Assembly (NCBI GenBank): GCA_018881555.1
Contig: JACAXG010000013.1
Location: forward strand, 8,594,191-8,658,190
Direction of reading: 5' to 3'
DNA length: 64,000 nt
Origin: Amblyornis subalaris
Taxonomy: Eukaryota > Chordata > Aves > Passeriformes > Ptilonorhynchidae
Below the pieces are notes generated by a model. It searched no databases and was not told where the DNA came from. It saw only the letters and a list, made by a program, of their open reading frames with translations. Positions 53,301 through 63,100 of this stretch are shown here, in pieces (position 1 is the first letter of the stretch; every line of letters begins with the position of its first letter). A program made the translations under genes and the position numbers.

Positions 53301-55016
53301 ACCAGAGAAATGCACAGGACCCAAATATGCGAGAAAAGGCACTAAAAACGTCTGTTGGTACCTACTTGTGTCAGCAGTGGGAAAGGGAAATCTGTGCCTC
53401 CTGAGGTACCTGGCTTGGGAATATGGACACTCTCGGCTCCCGAGAACTGATGGAAGAACAGACTCTACATGGGCCAAGTTGTCCAACGCATTCACTGGGC
53501 AGGGTAAATAAGCTCCTTATTCAGCTGTTGAGATGCTTGGGGTGCTTATTTAGAGGTTCAGGAGCCACTGTGAAAGCAGCAGAACCAGCACCGGTGCAGG
53601 GGTGGGTGAGCCCCAGGAACTACACGTAGGGACCCTGCAGCCCCTCGCTGGGGGTCGAGGTGGGCTACAGAGCTGGTGGCACAGGGAGGTCGTGGCAGGC
53701 TCATGGCACTGCCACATCACACTCTCCCACTTCCCTCAGCTGCCAGGCTCTTGCAGAAACACAGCAGCTCCAGCCTGTGCATTGAAGACGGCATCAGATG
53801 ATATAAAATGAGCAAAATGTTCCTCCTGCTACAAAAGTGAGGTGGCAAGTATCACCCAGGCAAGCTGTTGGCAGGGAAGAAGCTCTGTATCCTCCAGCAT
53901 GTGTGGATATAAATAAACACGGACTGTGCAGATACTTCAGATGTCTACTAATGCATCTTGTATTTATGTCCGACTTGAAGAGATACAGAGAGATTAGTAA
54001 ATACTTCAAATTGACAGCACAGACATATTTTCATAGAATAAATGATATTGGTAAGTGGAGAGACTTTTCTTCCTTCCCTTCAGGAAATGGGGAAGAGCTG
54101 TCTCCAATGATATTATTTCCAATTTTTTTTTCTCTCAGGAAAGAGAAAAAGATCTCACTGGAGATATCATNTTTGTTGCTGATTAGATTTCAGTGTTATT
54201 TTTTTAAAACATCAGATCTCTTAAACCTATAGGGCATCTATGAAATACACATTAATTTCTTCCAGGACACTCTGCAAAGACCTCTGCTATGTTGCCCAGA
54301 CACAATTCATGGATTGTGTATACTCCTTTTTTTTTATTACATCTGTGATTTCTTTTTAAAACCCAAACCTTAAATCATCAATTTCAGATCTTCCTAAAGA
54401 AGGAAACNGTGAAATACCGAGTTCCTACAAGCCTTTGTGCATGGTTTGGGTAGAATAAGCTCCGTTTATTTGCAAACACTGAAAATATTTCAGTGGTACT
54501 GGATTTAACAGGCCAGAAACAAAGGTTCTGGAAAGCCAGCCAGTCTGATCACTTGGTACTTCCTGCAAAGAAAATAGAAAATAAACAATAAAATCCCCCA
54601 AATTTAGTCATGAAAGAGCCTCCTCTGCAACCTNGTGCCTAATTTTGTAGAATGACTTTTTACGTANCACATTTTCTNCTGGACTNAGACCCAGTTTCCC
54701 AGAGCAGCTCNTGTCTCTTCAACCATCAGAACTGGGGGTCCTGTCCTTTTCACACTGAAGTCAATAGCAAATCCAGTTTAATTCTACAGAGTCCACCTGT
54801 AAGATTCTTTACAGGAAGAAACACAGAAATTGACATGTTTTATCAGGTCTTTTAGACCACTCCTGTTGTTAACTCTGGGCACTCCATCACCTTCACCTAA
54901 ACCTCCTCACAGCTTTTGGAACAAATACCCCACATTCTCTGGTTCTGTGGTCCAGCCACACCTCCTGCTCCTGCAAACATCCTTGTTAAAAACTAGATGA
55001 GAAATTATTATATTGA
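47395..55016. other. Non-coding region upstream of the CpG island
   Basis: There is no recognisable gene over the 7.6 kb leading up to the promoter region. Frames reach about 131 codons (53837-54232) but lack domain or splice evidence. Distal regulatory elements for the downstream gene would be expected somewhere here, but I cannot delimit any. A cluster of four N within 45 bases lies at 54667-54711. Confidence 0.55.
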
Positions 55017-55056
55017 TCTTTCTTTTTCTTTTTCTTTTTCTTTTTTTTTTTTTTTT
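55017..55056. repeat. (TTTTTC)n polypyrimidine tract
   Basis: Four hexamer-like CTTTTT units run into a T16 homopolymer. The tract lies about 80 bases before the edge of the CpG island and roughly 530 bases before the inferred core promoter. Confidence 0.93.
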
Positions 55057-55558
55057 GAAATCAGAAGAGGAGAATGAATGAATGTCAATGTTTGCCTCTC
55101 TGTATAAACACGGATATGTGGGAACAGGAGGTACACCTCCCGAGCCGCCCAATGCCCTGCCGTGCCTGCTGTGGGGGGGTCACGGCGTCCCACCGGGAAA
55201 ATCCGGTGTNCCACGATGTCACCCCCGTTTGACGGACACATGGCGAGGGGCCGGCGGTCCCGTCTCGCCCAGCTCCGGGCAGCCCGGGACACGCATTGCC
55301 CCGCAGCCGCTCTCCCGAGCACAGGGGCTGCCGGGCGGGGTCAGAACGAGGGGCTCAGCAGCCGCACCTCGAGGTACCACCCGGGCCCACGAAGATCCCC
55401 CCGCCTTGCCGACCCCCCGACGGCCCCGTGCTCCGGCACCGCGCGNGGATGCTCAGCCCGGGTGCGCGGCCCCCCCCGCCCCGCAGAGCCCCGAGGGGGC
55501 GTCCCCGCTGTCCCCCCCCACCCCCGGGGGCGGTCCCGCCGCCCGCACAGGTGCCGGG

Positions 55559-55567
55559 ATTGGGCGG
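55559..55567 (+). promoter_or_regulatory. Inverted CCAAT box fused to GC box
   Basis: ATTGGGCGG contains ATTGG (CCAAT on the other strand, an NF-Y-type site) overlapping GGGCGG (Sp1-type GC box). It lies about 85 bases upstream of the inferred start site, a normal distance for NF-Y. Confidence 0.65.
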
Positions 55568-55570
55568 AAT

Positions 55571-55578
55571 ATGCAAAT
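55571..55578 (+). promoter_or_regulatory. Perfect octamer site (POU/Oct)
   Basis: The sequence is exactly ATGCAAAT, the consensus for POU-domain factors. It sits between the CCAAT/GC element and the CRE, with four bases separating it from the preceding element and seven from the CRE. It is the only AT-rich word in a GC-rich context, which argues against chance. Confidence 0.7.
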
Positions 55579-55585
55579 GCGGCGC

Positions 55586-55593
55586 TGACGTCA
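55586..55593 (+). promoter_or_regulatory. Perfect palindromic CRE (TGACGTCA)
   Basis: A full cAMP response element for CREB/ATF factors, about 60 bases upstream of the inferred start site. In vertebrates a full CRE within about 200 bases of the start and next to a TATA-like site is typical of cAMP-inducible genes, including many prohormones. It suggests cAMP- or activity-regulated transcription. Confidence 0.78.
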
Positions 55594-55614
55594 GGCGGCT
55601 CCGGCCCGGAGAGC

Positions 55615-55622
55615 AGAAATAG
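55615..55622 (+). promoter_or_regulatory. TATA-like A/T-rich element
   Basis: AGAAATAG is the only A/T-rich stretch between the CRE and the leader exon. It is about 25-30 bases before the inferred start. It is a poor match to TATAAA, so transcription may begin at several positions. Confidence 0.4.
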
Positions 55623-55645
55623 GGCCGGCCCGGCCCGCGCCGCNC

Positions 55646-55723
55646 ACTGCCCGCACCGGCCCCGCCGCGCTCCGCCCGCGCCGCCCCCGCCCCGACCGGC
55701 CCCGCCGCCCGCCTCCTCCCCAG
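55646..55723 (+). other. Inferred non-coding leader exon 1
   Basis: The 3' end is fixed by a consensus donor, CTCCCCAG|GTGAGTG, at 55723/55724. The 5' end is inferred from the distance to the TATA-like site and a CA dinucleotide at 55645-55646, so it may move by tens of bases. The stretch contains no ATG and is extremely C/G-rich, as expected for a 5' untranslated leader. It would splice to a coding exon downstream; the best candidate acceptor is at 59988. No transcript evidence is available to me. Confidence 0.6.
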
Positions 55724-55883
55724 GTGAGTGCCCCCGGGAGCGCCCCGCACCGCCCGCCCCGCGGGGTCCCGCTGCGCCCCGCGCTGCCCCCGCGCAGCGC
55801 TGCATCCCCATCCCCGCCCGCCCGCGGCATCCGCGCCGCTTCCCTTCGCTGTGCGCTCCGCGGGCGCGCCGGGGGCCGGGCAG

Positions 55884-55925
55884 CCTCCCGGTGCCGCCGC
55901 GCACCCTCCCGGTGCCGCCGCGCAC
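55884..55925. repeat. Exact 21-bp tandem duplication in the CpG island
   Basis: Two identical adjacent copies of 'cctcccggtgccgccgcgca' plus C lie about 160 bases downstream of the splice donor. They are probably a slippage duplication and could vary in copy number between individuals. Confidence 0.93.
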
Positions 55926-58900
55926 CCTCGAGCGCTCGCTCCGCGGGCGAGGCGAGGTAACAGGTGTGTGCGCCCGCCGCGGGGCCGGGACCGGCGGGGC
56001 GGGACGGGCGGGGAGTGGGGTACCTCCTCACCTCGCGTGTCGCACCGTGGAGATGCCGCCCGTGGGGCGCGATGAGGCGGGCGCGGCTGCCGCCCCTGGG
56101 GCGCGGGGGCCGTGGTCCCGCGGTGCCCGCCCTGCGGGGCCGCCGTCGGGGGGCGCGGGTCGGGGCGCGGGTCCCGCCGCGGTCGCGCGTGGGGCCGGCG
56201 GTTCCCGGCGCGGCCGCCGGGTGGCGCCGTGGGCCGGGCCGCGGAGCGCCCGTCGGGGCCCGGGCTGAGCCCCCCGCGCCGCGCCGGGCACCCAAGCCCC
56301 CGTGACGGGAGCCCGCGCTGGGGAAGCCAGCCCTCTGAAACGCTGGAAACACGCAGCTTTCCCGGCGGTGCTGGCCGCCCGCTGCACGGCGGAGGGTCAC
56401 GGGAGGGACGGAGCGGGACTTCTCCGAGTGTCGCCTCAGAGCAAAGCTGTGTTTGAAACGTGTCCGGGTGTCGTGGGGGCAGCCTTGAAAACCGAGGCGA
56501 AATCCCTNCGGGGTTCAGGAGCTTCTTGGTAGTCCTGCATTTCTGTTGGATTGATGCTCCTCAGATTTCTTCTGGGAGTGTTGAAGCGTCTTGAAGAATT
56601 TCATGTTCAGATGAAATATTTTTAAATAGTTCTTGCACAAATGAAAAGTCGGGTTTGTACTTTAACATCACAACTGATTCCAATGAGTTCTTAATGCATC
56701 CAAACTTTAAGTATTTAACTGCAGACAGCTGACTGAAATCCTTGTTTGGCTTCNTTATGTCCTGCTGGAAGAATGGCTTTTCTGCTTAATTTTGTAGCTT
56801 ATTTTTGTAGCACTTAACAAGAAATTATGGATGTCAAAATTGTTTTGCCAGCAATAGAAATGCTGTTTAGATAAGGCTGGAGCAATTGGGAAGGTTGATG
56901 GCAGGAACTAAGGACCAGATTCTTATCTGGTGTTAACAGAGCCAGTTTGTATAGAGGTAACAGTTATGTCCAAATGCTTTCCTTTTGCTATAGCAACAGN
57001 CAGAACTTCAGGTAATTAAGTGCAACCTCTTTCTTTCTAATGTGAAGCTTGTTGGAAATTATTGAAAGCTGTTGCAAACCAGTAATTTCTCAAATGAGCT
57101 GCAATTTAAGTAGCCCTGAAAACAAAACCAATAACTGCTTTTGGCAAATTCTTTAATCTCATTACAGGCACCATAATTGAATTCTTAAAGCTTTTGCGTT
57201 GCAGAGGAAAAAGTTGTGGAATCACTGCAGGATCTGGCTGTTGAATGTCACAGAAATGCTTTAAACAGTTTGTGCTGTTCTCCACTCAAATGCCCCAGAT
57301 GCTTAGTCCCTGTCCTTCCTCAGGGTGACCCTTTTTGCTTGAGTAGCTCCAAAACCTGTACCCTAGGAGCTGTGCTTGTCTTTGGCTTGCATCTGCTTGC
57401 TGTTCTTCCTCTTTGACGGGAGACACTGCACCCATTTGCTTTCGATTTGAGGCTCTCTCTGTGTGTTGGTGCCTGCCCAGACCCATCTGGCTTTGGGATG
57501 GGTGTTTTGGTGTTGCCATCGTGTTTGAGCTGCTTCAGATAACAGTGCATAGCCTGGTGCTGCTGTACTTGCATAGTGTCTCTTGCTAGAGCAGTGCCAG
57601 CTGCAAGGAAAGCTGTGAGGCTGTTCTAGCTCAGAGGAGGAAACCACAACCTTCAGGTAAACTTTTTGGCTTTGCTTAGTATATTTTTTATCATAAGAGC
57701 CAATATTTATTATTTCTTTTGAGTACAACTGCTTGTTTTATGCAGACATTTCCATGTGCAAGCTTTGATTTTTCTGGGCAGTGACATCCATACAAGCCCC
57801 AATCCAGCGAATCTGTCCCTCCCACAAGCGAGGAAAGGANATGGATAGCAAAACTTGTCTGAGCTTACAGTGGTGGTCTGGCTCTATTCAGTCAATTTGA
57901 GTTTTTCTGTTTACTTCAGGGAACTTTAACCTGCAGTCTGGCAGCTGTATTGTGTGATGCAGCTGCAGAGCCAGCTCTGCAAGGAGCCTTCCCTTCAAGG
58001 TGCTGAGCTGTGGTTTGGGATGCCAAGTGACATGAAAATGCTATGTGACTCCAGAGTAAGCCCTCATTTGATATTTATGGTACATATTTGTTGCTTGGTT
58101 GAGGCCATTAAGATATATAATGTATATTAATGTGTCCTTCTCTTACTGTGACTGAGAGCAATTAGTGTACTGTCAGTCAGCATGCAATAAAAATAAGTGA
58201 TTTCTAAACTGACGAGAAAAAGATGTTCTACTAATTCTATTTGTAAAACAACCAGAGTTTCTATCAGGTGGAGTCTGCCCTTTCAGTTTCATCAGTGTTA
58301 CAGATCCTAATCCAAACACCTTCACGTTTTCTGTCAATTGTTTACTAAATATACATTAAACTAGTGAGTTCCCTGTTTTGGTCCAGGATTGTAATTTCAA
58401 GCAGGATATGAGTCAGAGGTCTCTAGAACTGCAATGTTGTATTTTCTGCGATGGCATCAACTGAGCATACAAAATACTTCTATAAAAGAAAAAAAACCAA
58501 CCCCCTGTGAGAAACANTGTTGCTGTGCAAGAGCAATTCATAAAGTAACAATGTACTTGTCGCTTATTGATGTAGTGACTTTGGTTTATTAAACATTTAT
58601 TTGCAGCCCCAGTAACATTACATGTGAGGTTCATAATTGGAATTTAGAAAGTCTAATAAATTTTGATTTCATCCTGAATGCTCTCNGTTCGGGGTGTTTA
58701 TGTTAGTGCTGGGAAAAGGCATTGCCTGAGCTCTGCGGGTGCTGAATGCTGTGCTCGATCTGGTGCTGGGGGGTCTTTGGGCAAACAGAAAAGCTGAGAC
58801 NGTCACTGCTGGTGTAAATGGTCATGGCTCCAAAATTAGGAGTGATGCACCAAGGCTTGGATATACCCTGCAGCAAATACATGGCATGAAAACACTGTAA

Positions 58901-59970
58901 AATGAGTCCTGTCAAGACAAAGTATGTCATGGTGAGTTAATTCAGCTCGGCTTAATTTTGCCATTAGCAGGTAGCCCGCCTCGTTGGTGTGTATTGCTCA
59001 AACCAGGCAGCAGCCTGTCCCTCACGTCCTATGAAATGCCATCACTTCATTAAGTGTCCTTATGCTTCATTAACGGGTCTGTGTTGGCATCCTCCATAGC
59101 ACAACTTCCCTCAGCCATCTCAGAAATGGCTCCAGGCCTGGAGACTCCTTTGGTGTTTTAATTGTAGAAAGCAATGACACACTCTTGTGTTCTTGTCTCC
59201 AAAAAGTTCAGAGGAAGCACAGCTCCTGGCTTAGCTTCCAGGGCACCAGGGCTGTGATGTGTGAAACATGATGGTTCTGTCTTACACCACTTCGAGTAAC
59301 TGCATTGGTTTTCTTTCCAAATTCCTTAAAAAGCTGCACAAAACAAGAACCACTGCTTAAAGTGGAGGCAGAGGCAGATGTGGTGGAAATTCCTGTTTGA
59401 ACGATCCTCACAGCTGATGTGGGGCTGTGGTGGGCTATTGCCAGGTAGATGGTGCTGCTCTTGAGTGGGGTGAGTGTGGGAAGGCAATGTCACCCTCTGA
59501 GTCAGAGTGGAATAATATTTTCTGCCACATTGCTGGGAGCCTCCAGTGGTCAGAGNAGCAAAGATGGGTGTCTGGCATTTTCCTTGAGATCTGCTGAGGG
59601 AAGAGGTGTGAGTCCCTGACTGGGAGTGACCCTGTGCTGCTGGGGGCTCTGGAGAAGGGATAAAAGTTGCCCTTTGACTTCTGCGATACCATAATATAGT
59701 GCTTTGATGTGGTTTGCTTTTGGCTACTGTAGTTACAGAAATCCCAGGATTTTGGTTCTGCTNGTGCTGTGGGAACAGACTGGAAACAGCATGTCCTGAC
59801 GAGAATAGTTTTGGGGTAAAACTGCTATGATGTGGGAATTCGTTGCCAATACACTGGAGACTGCAGAGCTCTGTAGGCACTGACCGTGGGTGGATGGACA
59901 CTGTCAGCCGAAGCTTCTGTGTTACTGAACCTGAGCTGGGATTTGCTGTAAGATGATTGTTCTGTGACTG

Positions 59971-59988
59971 TTCTCTTTTTTTCAACAG
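59971..59988 (+). other. Splice acceptor with polypyrimidine tract
   Basis: Pyrimidine-rich TTCTCTTTTTTTC followed by AACAG is a strong vertebrate acceptor. It immediately precedes the candidate start codons, which fits a non-coding first exon joined to a signal-peptide exon. Confidence 0.65.
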
Positions 59989-59995
59989 ATNTGAA

Positions 59996-60124
59996 ATGAT
60001 GACATCAAGGAGCTTTTGGTGCTGTCTTGTATTGCTGGGGGTTTTCCCGCTGATCACGAGGGGATGGATGGACGTAGACCAGAGCAGAAGGCTGTACTCG
60101 GATGCGGGGAGGCTGCATCAGGAG
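59996..60124 (+). CDS. Exon 2, N-terminal signal-peptide part of an unidentified secreted or membrane protein
   Basis: The exon opens 7 bases before two consecutive ATG codons (59996 and 59999); the second has A at -3 and +4. Residues 1-23 look like a signal peptide: short polar start (MMTSRS), hydrophobic core FWCCLVLLGVFPLI, then TRG as a plausible cleavage site. Residues 24-43 begin WMDVDQSRRL, include an RR pair, and end LHQE. A possible donor (GAG|GTACTG) follows codon 43 in phase 0, but its +5 base is T and the site is weak. If unused, the frame stops at 60202 after 69 codons. The layout (CRE promoter, untranslated exon, then signal-peptide exon) is common in prohormone and secreted-factor genes. 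I do not recognise the family and give no symbol. Remaining exons should lie beyond the window. The link to the CpG-island promoter is inferred from orientation and the splice sites. Confidence 0.5.
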
Positions 60125-63100
60125 GTACTGTCCACCAGCTGCTGCTGCAGCTACAGCTCTTGGGTTTCTGTTCCTGTGCTGTGTTCAGGCTCTCCATACT
60201 GAAAACAGAAAACAAGTGTGGGCTTATCCATGTATATTTGTATTAAACACCTGCTGAGGAGGTCAGTGAGAAACAGCGAAGCAGAAGCTCTTACACTTAT
60301 TGAATATACTGACAACATCTGGGAGTGAAATTGGGCATCTGGCTATTGTGGATATGCTGTCTTTGCCCCCAAGACTTTATTTTACAAAGACTACTTGCTC
60401 TGTCCTGGGGCTGCTGACACCAAGGAAACTAAATTTAATAGGCAAACTTTGTCCGGCTCTTCACTTGGATCAGTAGACTTGTAGGTGAAACCTAAAAAAA
60501 AGCTCTTATGAAGGAAAATTGAGCCATAGGTGGTTCTGAGAGAATCAGCGAAGTTACTGCCAGAAGTGTTTCCCTCCTGACTTACTAATGTGAAACCTCT
60601 CTGAAGCACAGCCTGATAGAAAAGAGAGCAAGGCACAGTGGCCATAGCGAGGGGTGATCTCCATACAGCCGCAATGCCTGTCTTGATGGGACTGGGGCAG
60701 GACAGCAGTGCTGTCCTTCACACTCAGTCCCAGGCTCCGGGAGTGGAGAAGCTGCTGAGCCCGTTGCCAGTGCTGAGGGTGACAGTGCTGGCTGTTGTCA
60801 CGGAGGTGTGGTGCAGCAGTCCCTGTCCCAGCAGTGTCGGAGTGGGCTGTCCCAGCGGGGTGCTGGATTTCTGCACCACAGCTCAGCACTGCTTGTGGCA
60901 CAGATGTAGACTAAGATTTCCACGTGTCTGAGGCTGAGATGTGACTAAAGCCACAACAGTCTAGAACTGTGACTTTCTTGGGCAGTAAATGATGAATGCT
61001 GAAACAATTTTAGTTATTTAGTTAGTTCCTGATTGCTGGATGTTTGCTGAATGGTTGCTCAAATGTCTGAAAGTGGGAGATGGTGCNGGAGTGCAGGGAG
61101 GGGACACCTGGCTATTTTTTTAGCTGCCATTGCCTTGAACACTTATGTGCTGGCAGACACATCAGTCAGTGCCAGGCTAATGATAAGCCCTTGATGGATT
61201 CATGNTGCAATTGGATCTATTTAAGCCTCNGGATTTGGTTCTAGTTGAAGAATCCTGTTTCTCCCAGTCTCATCCCATCTACAAATACCCAGTTATCTTC
61301 ATTATAGTCTAAGCCAATTAAAAAGGTGCTTTTTGTGGCTTAGCAGGGCTCAAAAGTAATTTTAGTGTGTTGGATGTTCTACAGTTCTGAGGTCTGTCAC
61401 AGGGGTATGTTTTTCTTGAGGTATCCATCCTCTGCTCTCTAAAAGTGAAGGAAAACTGTTCCCCACCTCTACTGTTCTTTTGCTTCTGTGTAGGCTCAGG
61501 TAGTACACTGGCACTCTGTTAAACCTGTTCTTGCGGAATCTCCAATCACTTTTGCTTTTTTATTAAAAATAATTAAATATTTTGCATGCTTGTGCAGTTA
61601 GAAAAATCTCATTCTTCACTGATGCACGTTGGTTTTGATTTGTTTTAAGAAAGTTACTCTGAGGAATTAAATTCATTACTCAATTTACTTTAACATAAAT
61701 CATAGAACTATTATATTACTTGAAAGACATTAATTCATTTGATCTTTCTCTAAAAACCATAACATTATTGTNCCAATTACTTGATCTTGCTTGAGGTGGG
61801 AGGATCTTGGCTAGAAACGTATTTGCTCAGGTCTGCATAGAGTTTAACAAGTCTGAATATTAAGATTATGAATGTACAAAGAATGCAGTTAAAATAGATT
61901 CAAGGAATGTAAGTTATAATTCAGGTTTTTGAAAAAATAACTGTACAGAAAGCTTGTTTCAACAAGAAATAGTGTTTATACAGTGTGGCACCAAACACCA
62001 AAATTAATCTGAAAGCCCTCAGCATAGCTTTCAGGTAGGTCAGTGAAACTGAGATAAGCACCTTTGGAGAGAAAACAGCAGTTACTTTCCCTTGCAGAAA
62101 ACAGTTTAGCCATAATACCTTTTTAATAATAAAAATCACTTGAAATCCTTTTCTAGAGATACTGGGTTTTGTTCAGTTTGGAGCTTCTTACCCATGAGAA
62201 GTTTGTTAGGTTTCAAATTTTATGGTTTGATTAATACATAGATCCATTAACATGCATTTAAAAAATATTGAATCACAAATAGAAATGCTCCTAGCAATTC
62301 ACTAAAAATGCTTTAAAAATGGGTGAAGTGTTAATTTACAGGTCAAGTAATTTTGAAGTGTGCTCTGATGGAAAATTCCTGTGAACCTCATCAAAGCAAA
62401 TACGTGGGTATGGGTCACTGACCTTCACTAATACTTGTTCTGATCTACGTAGGAACAAGTTTACTGAATCAAAAACATTGCTTAATTTATGTTCAGATTG
62501 CTAAATCGATTTCTTCATGGTATGTGGTAGAATTATTGCAGTTGTGCTTTGCATTTATAAAGCAAAATTAAGACTGCAAGATACAGTCCTTCTGATGAGA
62601 AATTAGCTCTCTAACATAACAATGTGTGTTTTTCTTGATGCACAGCCTTTCACTCCTCAAGTTTATGGGGTGTTCCTGAGAAGAGGTTTGTTTTCCAGAA
62701 TATTTTTGGTCCTGATTAGAATANTTAATAAATATGTGCATGCAGTATGAAATTCCAATTTCAATGGAAGAGCTAAAATAGAAAACCTAATTAANAAAAG
62801 GACAGCATTAGTATTTGACTGGAAAGCTGCATCTTGCCTGGTTTGTATTAATTTTGGAGAATACTGGTGTCACCTTTACACTGTGAAACTTCTCATAGGC
62901 TGATTCCAGAGGGTGCTGGAAAGCTATTAAAACTTCCTTGTGGACTTGGGTGCGGTTTCTCGGGGTTGAACCATTTTGGAACTAAACCCTATTGAGTAGA
63001 CTATATGCCAAAATCCCAAATATACAGAGCTCACACTCTGGGGTGGTATGTTTGGACAAGTTTTTGCCTCTGCCTTCAGCAAGTCTGATTCCATGTTCAA

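Larger units (their letters stand above)
55130..56525. promoter_or_regulatory. CpG island
   Basis: Base composition switches sharply from AT-rich to strongly G+C-rich with abundant CG dinucleotides at about 55130 and returns to background near 56525. The island spans the inferred promoter, leader exon and start of the first intron, as at many vertebrate promoters. Long frames on both strands (368 codons at 55162-56268 plus; 269 codons at 55591-56400 minus) are explained by scarcity of stop codons in GC-rich DNA: they are P/R/A/G-rich, overlap each other and cross the promoter motifs and splice donor. Confidence 0.93.
55724..59988 (+). other. Inferred intron 1
   Basis: It begins with GTGAGT at 55724 and ends with a polypyrimidine tract (TTCTCTTTTTTTCAACAG) at 59988. 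Its first 800 bases are CpG island; the rest is AT-rich. No convincing additional exon is seen inside, although a small one cannot be ruled out. A 243-codon open frame on the minus strand (59326-60057) crosses its 3' end and exon 2, and is treated as chance. Confidence 0.5.

Noticed and set aside
55162..56268. 368-codon plus-strand open frame in the CpG island
   Set aside because: GC-rich DNA has few stop codons. The product is a P/R/A/G-rich mixture, the frame starts well upstream of the promoter motifs and crosses the CRE, leader exon and splice donor, and equally long frames exist on the opposite strand.
55591..56400. 269-codon minus-strand open frame in the CpG island
   Set aside because: Same compositional artefact. 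It overlaps the promoter and has no recognisable domain.
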